Source of the DNA: Acanthopleura granulata
Taxonomy: Eukaryota; Mollusca; Polyplacophora; Chitonida; Chitonidae
Direction: 5' to 3'
Assembly (NCBI GenBank): GCA_016165875.1
Contig: JABBOT010000003.1
Span: forward strand, 26,678,983 to 26,742,982
Length of the DNA stretch: 64,000 nt
The translations under genes and the position numbers were made by a program. This document shows, piece by piece, positions 1 to 12,508 of the stretch (its first letter is position 1; every line of letters begins with the position of its first letter). The notes beneath the pieces were generated by a model that searched no databases, was not told where the DNA came from, and was given only the letters and a program-made list of their open reading frames with translations.

Positions 1-939
1 AGAAAATCAGAGGCAGCGCATAATGTATTTTGATCGCATATATAGAATACTTCAAACTTTTAAAGTTTTTCAAGGATTTAATGTCATTGCGAGTTTTAGA
101 GAAAAATGCTTTATCATGTAGCCCTGATTTTGGTCATCTAGCTGGATCACCTTGTCTTAACTTACGTCCGTGTCCCGGTAACAAAGTCATGAAGCAATTA
201 TACAATGTACAGAAAACGGAAAAAATCAGAATCTTTGAATATGAAGAAACAGTGGAAGTTGTCAGGTTATGTCGACAATCAGGAGAAGATGTGTAATAAA
301 GCTGCAGCGTCTATCTTAATCACATGTTTGCAAACCGTGCCCACAGGATACTTAGTTTAAAAGATAGTTGAAAACAAAAGGAACGCTTATCTCGTCATGT
401 TGAGGGGTTTTCCTGAGGACCATTAACCTGATATTGCTTGTTTTAGACCAGATCCCCGCGACCTTCAAGTCTATTTCAAGCCTTCATATCTCATATTCAA
501 CGCAGTCACGAAATTTTTTTGGATTTGCTTTGGTTAATACGGATATGCGTCTCCATGCTGTAATCTTTTATATCGTGTATTGTAGAAAAACGAAATAAAT
601 GGTTATGGCTGAACGCCACTTCAGCAGCATTGCAATCATATAAATAGTGGTGATTATAGACAAAGGGAAATTGTCAAGCAAATAAAGGATTTCACCGACT
701 TCGTCATGAGCGGAATTCGACCACAGTTAACGAAGTCGTATTTCTTCAGATACCCACTTATTCTTTGTATTGTAGGCAGAAAGGAATCTGACAATAAAAT
801 AAGGAACCACGACTTTAAAATAAATTGGACTCGAGTACACATAAATAACATTGCATCAAATGTGCAATTTCGACTAACCCGATTACTTTGTATCGTCTTA
901 GAATGAATAAATAAATGAATTTCTGGAAAGGCACCCGCT
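1..939. other. Unassigned non-coding stretch
   Basis: I see no supported gene here. The open frames are short, overlap on both strands and have no recognisable motifs. A short run of AAAT-type repeats near 904-919 could be the tail of a degraded SINE, but no SINE body can be followed upstream of it. Confidence 0.5.
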
Positions 940-1115
940 GAACATTTTGTGTAAACATCCTTGGTATTGTTTTTCCAGACTGTGCCAATCCTTCAGATTC
1001 TGTGTGTCGTGTCCTGGTCTGAATCTTAATGACCGGTGGGTAATAAAACGTTTCCAAGGCTTTTGGCATCAATTGGATGTTGGCCGATGGTCCCGTTATA
1101 CCGGAACAAGTGAAC
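940..1115 (+). repeat. Diverged fragment of the 22-44 kb tandem unit
   Basis: This stretch aligns by eye with parts of units A, B and C far downstream (around 23550-23750, 30560-30760 and 36570-36780). Shared pieces, in the same order, are an AACATCCTTG block, an AATCCTTCAGA block, TGTGTCGTGTCCTGG, a GGTGGGT-ATAAAAC block and a TTGGCCGA block. It is clearly more diverged than the three main copies and no conserved open frame survives. It shows that at least part of the unit is dispersed outside the tandem array. Confidence 0.5.
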
Positions 1116-1119
1116 GGTT

Positions 1120-1704
1120 TGTCCGATGCTGATCATGCCCACGCTCAAGTTCTCGTTGTTACGCTACATGCATCTCTGGGAGACTGCTGGAGGAGACCTA
1201 TAATTTCCGCCTACTGCAATGTCTCCTACTAGCTCTTTTGTTTCTGAGGAAATCCTTCGAAGGAGCTATCTAAAACCTCCTGTCAAACAAGGATTTTGTG
1301 ATTTGACATAGATACCGTGAATAAGGACACTGGATCAAACAACTTCTTGAGAACAGGGTGAAACCGTGATCTAATATGTAAATAAATCTTAGCTAGTTTT
1401 GAATCATTTTATCCACCCGTAGGATCTTGAATTTATTCACTCTTAGTGGCTTTATCCTAGAAACATGCCATTTATGTAAACATGGAGATGCAGGGACAAT
1501 TTAAATAAAACCCAATTCTCAGAAATTCAACGAACTGTAATCAGTCACCGTTTGCTCTTTGTTTTTTCACTAACCATACGCTGCTTCCTGACTTAAACAT
1601 ATCGTCACGATATTACTGACGTGACCTTAAGTGTAGTCATTCTTTTTTCGCTCAGTTTGAAGAATCAGTGTACGCACCCCCACCACCCCAGCCCCAAAAC
1701 ACAG

Positions 1705-1747
<43 letters not shown>

Positions 1748-2148
1748 GAACGAAAAAAGGCTTCGGTAAAAACAACAGTTTGCCGAAGAAGCATAAAACT
1801 ATTTTTATTATGACAAAAACAAACTCAGATTAGTCGCATGTGAGTTATATAAGTGCGTCTCGTTCAGATAGCGGTAGGTAGTAAGGATAATTGTCATCGG
1901 AAATGCTCAATATATGTGTATTATAAGGCTTTCTTCCCTTACAGCCCACAAAGCCAGTCACTATCCTGTAATAGCATATGTTAAGAAAAGCACTCTTGAG
2001 AATGTATTTCGGGTATTTATTATCAGTTATATACACGTATGTCATCAGAACTCATTGCGTATAGTTTACATACAGATATATACATGCATAATACGTAAAA
2101 CACCATGCAATAATACAGTTAGGTATATATACACAGGTTATTCAATAC
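1120..2148. other. Unassigned stretch with a CA microsatellite
   Basis: No gene is supported. The one clear feature is a CA dinucleotide run from about 1706 to 1744, preceded by a C-rich purine-poor stretch. Confidence 0.5.
1706..1744. repeat. (CA)n microsatellite
   Basis: About 19 uninterrupted CA units, read directly from the sequence. Confidence 0.97.
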
Positions 2149-2149
2149 G

Positions 2150-2409
2150 CTGGTGCCTCAGTTGGTTAGTGCGCTAGCGCAGCGCAATGACCCAGACGCT
2201 TCACACCAATGCGGTCGCTACGAGTTCCAATCCAAATCATGCTGGCTTCCTCTCCAGCCGTTTGTGGGAAGGTCTGCCAGCAGCCTGCGGATGGTTGTGG
2301 GTTTGCCCCGGGCTCTGCCCGGTTTCCTCCCACTATAGTGTTGGCCTCCGTCGTATAAGTGAATATTCTTGAGTTTGGCGTAAAACACCAATCAAATAAA
2401 TAAATAAAT
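2150..2409 (+). mobile_element. tRNA-derived SINE, near full length
   Basis: The head resembles a tRNA promoter (CAGTTGGTTAGTGCGC as A box, GAGTTCCAATCC as degenerate B box). The body contains TGGCTTCCTCTCC, GGGAAGGTCTGCCAGCA, CTCTGCCCGGTTTCCTCCCA and GTAAAACACCAATCAAA, and the element ends in AAATAAATAAATAAAT. The same order recurs at 12290, 20591, 29215, 45682 and 47687, so this is a dispersed family. The flanks AATACGCT before and AAAACGCT after may be the target duplication. Family naming (for example RUDI/V-SINE or Meta-SINE of molluscs) needs a Repbase comparison. Confidence 0.88.
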
Positions 2410-2759
2410 GAAAACGCTAGTCTTCATTAGCAGAATGTGGTTTTATTAAATAACAATAGTTGGTGAAAGTAAATGCCGCCAGCCTCTACAACTCTGATGT
2501 GTTATACATTATTTTGATTGTAACTACAACTTATATAATATTATGGTTGACGATTTAGTCACTGTATAAACTTGCAAGTCTTCAACAATTCCTTGGATTT
2601 TTCCTGCATCACTGAAAATTGTTGACCCTTTCCTGCCTACATGGCTGATCTATTTTCTAATATATTTTTCTTTGTGCTTTAATGGTTTAACGTGAACCTT
2701 GTTTTGGGGGATCGGTGTTTCGTGTGATTTTAGACTAGAAACTATGATTGATCAATTGT
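2410..2759. other. Unassigned spacer
   Basis: AT-rich sequence between two SINE-like elements. I see no gene, RNA or repeat in it. Confidence 0.5.
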
Positions 2760-2944
2760 TTAGGAGTCCACCCCTAACGCAGACTCTAACCCAGCTCTTG
2801 TTTGTGAGGTTAAATCAGGAGGTTTGTCAGGTACATTGTGAGGAGCGGTGGCTTCCCCGGGCATCCGGCTTCTTCTGCCTGTAAACCTGTCAATCATCGT
2901 AACTGAACAATTCGCATATAATTCCGAAAATAAATAAATAAATG
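2760..2944 (+). mobile_element. SINE-like element of a second type
   Basis: A GC-richer body with GGTTTGTCAGGTACATTGTG, GAGCGGTGGCTTCCCCGGGC and GTAAACCTGTCAATCATCG ends in AAAATAAATAAATAAATG. The tail type matches the main SINE family but the body does not align with it, so it is either a different family or a very diverged member. No good tRNA A/B boxes are visible, so a 5' truncation is possible. Confidence 0.5.
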
Positions 2945-3316
2945 AATACATAAAATGTTTACATTTTGCTCCTACATGTTGACCCACTACCGTAGTGTAA
3001 CACCAGATTGTAGGAAAGAATTTGGCTGATAAATAATCTTTTACCACTATGGTGACAATGTCTCGAGTTGATGTCTAACTTCACCGCGGCTTTTGGTTTT
3101 ACTTTTAACATTTATATTTCTCCACACTTTACAATCCAACCTTGAACCTGTGTCTGTCTCAGACACTAAATCTGGCGCCTGGATTGTATATTGCTAAATT
3201 ATAGTGAGTGACTCAGCTCGGAATGGAAAGTTGAACTGAATCAGATCATAATATCCTATGTGAACGTTCACAGAGACAAATGTAGTCTGGGAGGCGAGAT
3301 TTACTGTATTTCTTAT
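2945..3316. other. Unassigned spacer
   Basis: No supported gene or repeat; it lies between the SINE-like tail and the first 1-kb LTR-like element. Confidence 0.5.
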
Positions 3317-4295
3317 TGTTACAAACCCCGTCTTTAAATATTGCATTGTATTTCTTTATTTGCTTTCGCGTTATCTGGTCAGTGCCTTACCTACATTTTC
3401 CATCTGTGTAGGTGATAACCTTCACTAGAATTCAGTCGCGTGATCTCGAAGCTTCTGTGTTTATGCGTTTCGTGTCACTGGACATAGAGCGTATATTCAG
3501 GAAAGATGTACCCATGTTGTAAACATGTTTACGGTCAAACTCTCGAAAATTTTTTTACGTTAGTTTTTAAATACGAGCAACGAAGTTGTAAAGTCCGCAG
3601 TCATTTTACTTATGTCCACTTGAGAGAGCATTTGATCACGTACCCTTAGATGGATTTTGTAGGATTTGGTGATATCGGCTTTCATGCCATTCGACACACG
3701 TCAATTTGTACTCCATTTTTCTGTAAGTAGCACTCTGTGAGCCTGTGTTTCGCCACTTTCTATTTTGTTTGAGTCTTTAATTTGGAGCTTGTATGGCTCA
3801 TTGTCTCTTTGTGCGATTACATACCTTTCATCCTAGTTTACCATGAAAGTGACTTTGTGTATATTTATAAGGACTGAAACAAACATCTCCGGCTCGGCAT
3901 CACGGAGACTATTGTTAACCCGTCTGTCCTACAGAGTTGCACCTTCCCGGGGAGTTGGATATGTACCATCGTCGGCGTACGTTGCCCTCTGGTGTTTGTC
4001 ACTACAGGACTGTCATCATTCGATTCGAGAATTCCAAGGACAGTGGATTCTATATTTGCTTGGACTGACTTGCCTTTGGAAGCTGGAATATTCCATCCGG
4101 ATTTGGACGCTGTCACCAGTAAGAAACTATATATGTATATATTGTAATTATTCGTATTGTATCAAATATATGTATCGACCTTATTCAAGCGTCTTTGTGT
4201 TTCGTTGTTTGATTTTGTGTAAGGCCTTTCGCTGTCTGAGAGTTGAACAAGCCATTTGTTTATCATATTTCCTCTCCGATACTGGTACTCTTAGA
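3317..4295 (-). mobile_element. 1-kb LTR-like element, copy 1 (reverse orientation)
   Basis: Reverse-complement copy of the elements at 18503-19515 and 20902-21915, alignable over nearly its whole length. Shared blocks read here on the plus strand are ACAAACCCCGTCTTTAAATA, AAACATGTTTAC, TTCTGTGTTTATG, CATTGTCTCTTTGTG and GGCCTTTCGCTGTC. Its ends are TGTTAC and CTTAGA; the other copies start TGTAAG, so one terminal G has changed. The 5-bp flanks CTTAT and GTATA do not match, so the target duplication has decayed or the ends are slightly misplaced. The 152-codon plus-strand frame inside it is not kept in the other copies and is not called a gene. Confidence 0.7.
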
Positions 4296-5442
4296 GTATA
4301 GTGTCGGAGAAAGACTGACAGGTAGCTGACAGCTATACTGGTTTAAAGCTTTAATCTGCCTAGCAAATTTGTCCAACATAAGTGTGAGCAAGTGCACAGC
4401 AGGTGAAATCTGGAGTAAAGAATATTCCGAGACTACCGGTATCTCTTGAGCCATATTTCATCCAAAGCAAAGCGGATATAGATGGAGATATATTTCGGAT
4501 TTTTTAACCATGCTGGAATTTAACCAGGTATTATACGTCTGAACGTTAGAGCAATACAGACATCTCCCTTGCTGATTCCATGTATATCAGTAGTCGACGC
4601 CACACATTTTGGAAAAAAATGTAGCTTTCATCCCATGGAAGAAAATAAAACAACGATTAATCACATAAGCACATTCCCCTACACAGCAACTCACAACTGA
4701 ATAATGTCGCAAATGGCAAGCAAATCTTTGATACATGATACATATGTTGGTTTTAACCATCTTGCTGAAAATACTATTGTTTCAATGCCCTTGTGAACAC
4801 ATTCCATGGGGCCTCCGTGGCAGAGTAACAGAAAGCCACCCCTCCAGGTCAACAACATAAACAAACTACATATATTTAATTTATTTTATATACATAATGC
4901 TCAAACTGGAATACTGCTGACTCAAGCTTTACTAAGCTGTCAACAGAAGCTGACGATTTGTAGGTGAGTCAAAATCATTCTGGGTTTATTGTAATTTATA
5001 GATGAGCTTCACTGGGCGAAGAGTACGGTTGAGCAGAACGTTTGAATATTGGGTTACGGTGACGAGGCTAATGGAGTTTGTCTTTGTTTCAAATGTGACG
5101 TGCCATGACTGAGGCAATGGATTACAGGGACAGTCCATCCAGGTTGGATTTCTCACACCGAGACACATTCTTCTACAGCGGCCGCCTCGAGACAAATATT
5201 ACAGAAGCAGGCTGATCGCTGACACTCACTCTTTGTCCGGAAAACCTTACTTTTGTACACAGACATACTGATCAGCCTGACGTGTGCTCGGGAATAAATC
5301 ACAGCCATGTTCTCTAAGAGCACCGGAGTGCTCTCTCAACAACGGCTTCATACGATCATCGTGTTGCGTAGGATCGACACGTTGTATATATGAGCAGTTG
5401 TAACCAAAGCGCAACTGATATACAGATGTGATTAACGACATC
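4296..5442. other. Unassigned stretch
   Basis: No gene supported. Small open frames on both strands lack splice context or motifs. A GGCCTCCGTGGC piece near 4809 vaguely recalls a SINE head but leads nowhere. Confidence 0.45.
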
Positions 5443-5500
5443 GGTTTTGGTTTAGTTTAACGATTGACGGCACCGCCTCCAAATAATTTTTAGTGGACCT
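5443..5500 (+). repeat. Short dispersed repeat, partner of 6350-6412
   Basis: About 58 bp (GGTTTTGGTTTAGTTTAACG, then GATTGACGGCACCGCCTCC, then AATAATTTTTAGTG) that recurs almost unchanged at 6350-6403. There it follows a tRNA-Ser-like head, so this copy is probably the truncated 3' part of the same SINE-like element. Confidence 0.6.
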
Positions 5501-6297
5501 TATTTTAACAACAGCGTAAATATACTAAAACTGTACACTATTTGTATACTGATTTTATTCATTAGCTTAGAACATTCCTTAGATGCGTCTCTCCGTCATC
5601 ATTGAAAACTGTTGAATTCTTTTTATATTTTATAAACTTTCGCACTTCTTTGGTGGTTTGTGTTATTTGTCGTTTTGGAAAGTAGTCTTGCAATTACGCC
5701 CATTTCAGTTGACTGCTGCTATGAGAATGTTAGTTTCGACGCCTACATGTAGATTCATAACATACGTGTTCGACAACATAATTTTTAGCCTGGCCGTTCA
5801 TAAAGATACACTGAGAACTGAGTTTTAATCATATGTTTTTTCTGTGATGTTTTGACACAATTAAGTCACTTGAAGTACCCCCTCCCCCTCCTTGGTGGCA
5901 CTTCCTCTCATTTACTTTCGAGATTTGCCATTGGAGCACTTTTGGAATCAAAGATGTAAACACCTACTCATGTCCACTGGATTACTGGACTGAGCTGCAG
6001 GGATCAACACCGACAGCGTTCACGGAAAACAAATCGTTAATGAACTTGATCGAAATGGAATTCATCAGCATTCCACCCGTATGCAGTATTAGAGTTCCTT
6101 GTTATTACAGCAGTTTCCACTGAAAGTGAACTTACATTTGTTAATTAAAAGCTACTTGAGGCGACACACGTTTGCTTCTCAGTTCCGAATACTAATCCAC
6201 ATGTAGCTCCTAGTTGTTGTTGATTTTGTAGCCATCGGCGACTTTACAACTCAAACAGGCCTGTGCAACGTCATACCTAATGATCAAAAGGGAGTTT

Positions 6298-6412
6298 CTT
6301 GTGGCCGAGTGATCAAGACGCTTTCACCTCCATCGCCTAGACATTCGAGGTTTTGGTTAGATTAACGATTGACGGCAGCGCCTCCTAATAATTTTTAGTG
6401 CACCTGTTGGAG
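6298..6412 (+). mobile_element. SINE-like element with tRNA-Ser-like head
   Basis: GTGGCCGAGTGATCAAGACG closely resembles the start of a eukaryotic tRNA-Ser (A box region GTGGCCGAGTGGTTAAGGCG). About 40 bp later ACATTCGAGGTT could be a degenerate B box. The following block, GATTGACGGCAGCGCCTCC with AATAATTTTTAGTG, is repeated at 5443-5500. The segment cannot be folded into a full tRNA with anticodon and acceptor stems, so I call a tRNA-derived element, not a tRNA gene. Confidence 0.45.
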
Positions 6413-7244
6413 GGAACACCCCGAAACACAGCTCTCTTTCTCTCTTAATGGAGGTAAAGCGCTGCAGCTGGAGAAGCTGTATAACATTGGTAGTGAACGT
6501 TACACGGACAATGCATCATTTATCAACTTACATGTAGCTGAAGTCAACAGGAATGTGGAAAATTACTCAAAACAAATACGACTGGAATTACGGGGCATAC
6601 AGTAGAGAAGATCAGCAGTATTTACCAAGATTTTAAACCATGGAAACTGTAGTGTAATAGATGAGAGCATTCTGACAATAGTTAACAATTCTACTGTGCA
6701 AAATGGTGATTTCCTCATATTTTAGATCCGTATAAGAGTAATGGATGTTTCACTTTATGTCAGTAACTTCCCTATCATCTGAACACCGGTTTGCGGCTAA
6801 AAGAGTTCATACAAATGTGTATCGTCACATTTCTCTACTTATTAAATCATAAAGTGCCTTATCTTCTCTTTTATATTATTATTTTCTCTGTACGAATCCT
6901 TCTATCTGACAAAATTCGTAACCAAGGGCGGGAAAACTCTTATCTATATGTGCAACGTCGAACGATTTATACAGAACATTATATTCATCTTATCTGTCAT
7001 CATCTAACGAAACTGTGCGAAGATCAAGATACTGGGACGTCCATTTTTGTTCATGAGCAGTAACTGCTTTTGTCTTTGCTCTGAGTGTATAATTGCTCCC
7101 ACACTGACGAGAGGCATCTGGGCTATAGCGCTGCGTTAGCACTCAAAGCTACGAAGATCCCGTTATTGAGTTTCAAATGATTTTGGTTTAAATGTTCTCC
7201 CCGCGTTCGGCTGCAATACTGCCAAAGTGGTGTCAAGCCACAGT
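6413..7244. other. Unassigned stretch
   Basis: No supported gene. The 90-codon plus frame at 6791-7063 is AT-rich, leucine/isoleucine-heavy and without splice or domain support. Confidence 0.45.
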
Positions 7245-8020
7245 GATCGAAGCCATGGTATGGCGTTCTATGGACCTAGCGTTGACCATTGTGATATTTC
7301 GCACTGTCCATTAACGTCATGGAAGCAAGCAGAAGAAAAACTAATGAAGTTGGCGACAGGCCAATACAACACGATTTAGAGCCAAATAAACGTGAAACAT
7401 TATTAGTACATATTGTATACATTCCCGCCATGGCTATGTGAGTTGTATGACCTAGCGAGACCCACCAGCACGTAAACAAGAACACGTGCTTCCTCCTGCA
7501 CGTTAAGAAGAACGCTTGGCGCAGTAGTGTAAAAACTGATAATTTTGGCGCAATTTCTTATTTCCAATCACACCATGAAGTGTTGCAGATTTGAAAAACC
7601 ATTTTTGGAGAAAGGAAAATCAGGATTTGGTCGGCTTAATTTCATCAATAACAGATATTTGTCAATCAGCCGGTGAAAGCACGTGTTCTTGTTTAGGTGC
7701 TGGCGGGTTTCGCTAGGTGGCGCAGTGTTCAAGCATGTGCGCCATACAACTAGTATAGCCATGGGCTCGAGGGGCCTAGCAAGGAAATATGTCTAGTAAT
7801 GATAGTAGAAATCCCTGCGAGGAAACCAAAATGGCAACAACAGAGTAAATAAGTATGTACTAAAAATGCTTCACGTTTATTTGGCTCTGGATCGTGTGGC
7901 ATTGTCCTGCCGACAACTTCATTGGTTTCCTATGCTTGTTTCCGTGTCGTTAATGGAGAGTACAAGATGTCAGAATCGTCAACGCTCGGCTCATATAGCG
8001 CCATACCAGGGCTACAATGA
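7245..8020. mobile_element. Fold-back element (long imperfect inverted repeat)
   Basis: The left arm (about 7245-7490) and right arm (about 7676-8020) are reverse complements over most of their length, around a spacer of about 185 bp. Paired landmarks are CACGTAAACAAGAACACGTG (7469) with CACGTGTTCTTGTTTAGGTG (7679), GAGCCAAATAAACGTGAAAC (7378) with its complement near 7873-7893, and TGGTATGGCG (7256) with its complement near 8003. The right arm has small insertions, including about 20 bp around 7724-7744. Structurally it is a fold-back or large MITE-type transposon, or an inverted duplication. No coding frame spans it and no target duplication is clear. Confidence 0.75.
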
Positions 8021-11000
8021 TGCATTCACCCACTGATTTATTCATACTTTCAACTGAGACCTCGATTTCGGATGGCCTCCCTACGACCAATCATACGGTC
8101 AGTCTGGCAATACGAGTGTTTCCGCAAAACCACAATCAGTCGCTTATTAGCACTTCCGCTTTTCGGGAATTACTAATGTAATTCTGTGTATTTTAAGACA
8201 TCAAGTCTTTTTTTCGCTGCCTGTCAGCCAGCCGTTTTTGGTGTGCAGGTGCATGGTTGGCATGAGAATATTGGAAATTGTCTGAACTTTTGACAGGTCT
8301 GAATTTTGACAGGTGAAATTCTTTGAAAAAGAGCAGAAAATGTCTGGAAGTGCTGAGGCTGCAAGTGATATCTACTTAACGTTGTTAGGCAGTCCCTTCC
8401 CGAGATTCTATCATAGTCCTGAGGGTCCAGAGAAGGTCAACCTTGTTCCAAATTTTCAAGGCTTCTATCTCACAGAATGGGCATGGTATGCACCAATACT
8501 TATTGTGCACGGAACATTTGCTTGCTGAGTTGCCGTGCTACGTCTTAGCATTGACGCTTGTTGAAAATTAACAGTGATCTGAGGCCATCTCTCGGTTTTG
8601 ACTGCAAGTGCCACCTGAAGTAAATTGATTGGTACCGTTCTTCACTCGAAAAGCTCATGCAAAACCATCGTATATTTCGGAATCTAATGAAAAGTAACTC
8701 AAAACAACTCCATCTGAACAGGCAATTTTAAATTTGACTTTATGATTGTTTGGGGCTCTTGCTGGTTCATTAGGTTTGCAGCATTCATCCCGCCGTACCC
8801 TATTAGCCCATGGCAGCTTATCGGTTTTTAAATCAGTGGTATTCTTGGCATTCTTGCTCACCCATACATAAACCCGACCACACCATTACATATATGTGTG
8901 TATGGTAAATTACTGAGCACTGCAATTAACACCATTTGAAAGAATAAATACATCAAGATTATTATGCCAAAACTGAATTGGTTGAACGGAGATTTCCTCG
9001 GTTATAAGCCATCGAAGCAACCAGATACATTTATCTCCGTGATCGATCACTTACCATATTGTGGTTTGATTTAGTTAAACCTTCTTCTCTGAGCTCAGCC
9101 TCTCTCTATAATCTAGTACTATACGACCCAGGCGTCAGATTTAGTGCGAGGCACAGACATAGATTCACGGATGTAGAAAGGTATGCCGTGGAATACAGAT
9201 GATGGATGTGAAATCGACTATCTCCATGCAGATAGATAGGCAGTATCTAACTAAATCTCATTCTTGTTTATGAATATCACCACCAGACGCTGCTCAGTAT
9301 ATTCTTGTGGAAGATTATTAAACACAGAAATTCTCACCGAGGTGAATTGGTGATAAATTTGGATAGAAATCTGCAGTGACAATGTACATGGGCTTTGTCG
9401 ATATTTATTTAACTGTTATGTGCAGCAAATTTTCACCTTGGTGTCTGCATGCACTTTGTGTACGTCTGTCGACATCGTCCCTGTACAAAACAGGACAAGA
9501 TTGATCATTCTTTCCATGTGATGTAAGGCTTTTGCAGATTTATTACCTCTCTGTGTAACTAATGTAATTTTTACACTTTTGGTATTTTGCTATATTTGTT
9601 AGGCAAGGAAAAGGAAATTATTTCACAACTATGGTCTTAATACCGATAATTATTAAATAGTTGAGACAATGAATGCATTAACTACTTTCTACTGTGTAAG
9701 AAGGGCAAGCAGAATGAATGGGTTATTATGTGTTCAGACCACTTCGGCAATATGTCGGCCATTTCAGCAATGTATCGTGGCAAACACATGCTTAAACCAG
9801 GGGACAGAAACACAGAAAGACAAAAGACCTACTTGCCAGAGCTTTCTCTATGTACCGCCCATTGGTCACATTATAGTCGTTGACCATTTTCTTTCCGAGG
9901 CAGACAAGTGCAAGAAACTTCATTAAACAGGGGTCGATTTAATCAGGGGTGCAGTATTCCAACTTCTTCGATGTATTTTCTAAAACAGCATCACTGTGAC
10001 CCGTTTGTAAACGAACAGAGCTTGTTACAAAACATGTGATGCTTTGATATGGAATTGAGTGCCTTTCCGAAAAGCTAAAATCAAAGCTTTCAGTATTCGC
10101 TGTCTGGGATAAGGTAGTGTGTTGGTGGAACATAACATATCTACTTTGTAAGATTTTCATTAAATATTGTGATAGACAAGGAAAAACAGAAAGACAGGAG
10201 CAATATTTACCTCTGAAGAGAACCATGGTCAGTGAAAGAGGAGTTGGAGCCTATGAGTCGAGGTAGAAAACGATGTGAGGGCTGAAGAATCTCTCTGATG
10301 TAATGATATAGATGGAAGGCAAGGTACCCTCCATCCGCCAGTATAGGTCACGAGAAAGCTGTCCGCATTGTTCGTGCCAACATTGTGGTCTGCCTGTGTG
10401 ATTTTACTGGACAAGTGTGGTTCTGTTTACAATTAGGGGGCATCCCTGGCTGATTGGTTAGCTCGCATTGGACAATTTTAAGTCGTACCCTGCCGCTCAT
10501 TTCCAGGAAAATACCTCTCCAGAGACATCACTTTTACGAGTCCCTCATTTCGGTAAACGAACACCGCATAGATGGCTACAAGCGGCAGCCGCGAGACTAA
10601 ACGCTTATGTATCCGAATGTATAAAATCAGCAGAGCTATATAAGCTGTTTCCTTTTTTGTGAACCATAAAGCGCTCTCACGTGCATGTACGGAAGCTTAA
10701 GCTTTGTTATGACCTTGGCATCTCTCGATTTGTGTATGGATTTTAGTGAAATGTAGGAAAACTGTGCGCTTCATGCCTAATTTGCTCCAGATGTTCAAAG
10801 TCAAAATAAACTATTTTGTCACAAGTTCACACTGCTTCCAGTCATGGTTGGGCCGACGTTCCCGGGGAATTTTCTTTCCACGAAACGTTGACACTTCCGT
10901 TGAAAAGTGATGTTTTGATTCACTTGGTTATTCAGTAGTCGCATGATCGTCCACTAATTTTTTTCCAAGAGAATTTCTACGCACTTCCTATCACGATGCC

Positions 11001-12289
11001 ATTCCCTATGATGATGGCGTGTATGCATGGAAAGACATTACAGGCATGTAGGCCAACATGTAATGTTGAAATGCCTAATTATAATTTCTAATTATATTTC
11101 GATTTCTCAGCAATCAAAGAATAATAAATGTAGGATATTTTTAATCGCGAATTCAGTCAACGAAATCAATATATACCTGCACAGGCCTGAATGCAGAGGA
11201 CACGAATCTGGATATATCTAATTTTATCGACTTAAAAAAATCATTCACTCGCAAATTAAGACTCTGGACACTGTTTTGAGTGTTAACAGTTTTTATCGCT
11301 TGAAATAAAATTTCTGATGGACAATAAAGAAAGGTAACACACCGTGTGTCTTTTATCGTTGATTCTCAACTTCAGCCAACTTCATTCGGTTTATTTGAAA
11401 CTTTACACATGATTGTTCCGTCTATTTCAGTTGCAATTTCGTGAAAGAAGGTTCCGTGTGCGTTAACGCTGCTAGACTCTGTTGTAAATTGAGAACCCAT
11501 CGAGGCATCTGATGAACCTTGTGATGTGTCTTAGAGGTTGTCATAATGGCCTAGGGTAATGTTCGCGCCAGTAAACTACAGAGTGCCGACTGATGACTGC
11601 TCCGTTTTCTTTCACTCCAAACAGATGAGTTGTTAATATATAAATAATATTACTCGTACATTACTGAGAACTTAGTTTGATAGAATACATCAAGAGAATA
11701 ATCGCTCGATTTTTAATATATTGCGTGTTGTTATATTTATAAACATCAGGGAAGAGAAACAATCTCTGGCCTTTAATCAGCAGTCCTTTAAGAGGAAAAC
11801 TCATTTTCTTATAACCATCTGTGGCTGCAGTTAGTTATTTCATTTCATGTCCATACTGGCCTTGACATCTAGGGTTATAACATGTACACTATCCCAAAGG
11901 CTATTAGAGTTACTCAAGACTTCATTAAGTCTACCTTCGTTAATTTTCAATGTTCTTCGCATGAGCTAACCTTGTGTGGCAGTTTTACGCGGAGCATTCC
12001 ATCAGATTATGAAACTTTTTGCTGACATTTTATAAAGGTCTTTCATACGGCTTTGCTTTTAAATCAGATTATCCAATTACGTACAAGGAAATATATACCT
12101 TTCTGAGTTTTTATTTAGTTTGTATTTATCTCTTTTTATACGACGCAGAGAACCAAATATCAGCACCGGTCACCTGCGTTCGATATTTAATGATTTAGAA
12201 TTTTGTATTAAAGTAGTTTTTTCACGGATTACTTTTCTTAAACGGAGCCTTTTCTTTTATGTAGCGATCTTCTTGCTGCCACAAAAGGA
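8021..12289. other. Unassigned stretch
   Basis: About 4.3 kb without a supported gene. The 63-codon frame from the ATG at 8341 has a reasonable start context but no convincing splice partner. Frames at 9669-9926, 9939-10226 and 10468-10662 show no motif. A fragment near 10447-10470 recalls a tRNA A box but has no B box or SINE body after it. Confidence 0.4.
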
Positions 12290-12508
12290 CGTCCACTGAC
12301 GTCCGCTATGTACCTGACAAACTTTCTGACTCCAAGCTCTTCCACGGCTGTACGTGAGAAGGTCTGCCACCAACCGTTGATGGTCACGGGTTTACCCCAG
12401 GGCTCTGCCTGGTTTTCCCTACCATTATCCTGACCGCTATAGGACAAATGAAATATTGTTAAGTAAGTCGTTAAACACCACTAGATAAATAAATAAAAAA
12501 ATAAATAG
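12290..12508 (+). mobile_element. Degenerate SINE, main family
   Basis: The 3' half is recognisable: GAGAAGGTCTGCCACCAACC, ATGGTCACGGGTTTACCCCA, GGGCTCTGCCTGG, TTAAACACCACTAGATAAAT, then an A-rich tail. The tRNA-like head is too diverged to place precisely. It follows the same order as the copy at 2150. Confidence 0.75.

Noticed and set aside
3843..4301. 152-codon plus-strand open frame
   Set aside because: It lies inside a 1-kb dispersed element and the frame is broken in the other copies, so it is not under coding constraint.
10447..10480. tRNA-like A box (CTGGCTGATTGGTTAGCTCG)
   Set aside because: No B box, cloverleaf or SINE body follows within the expected distance.
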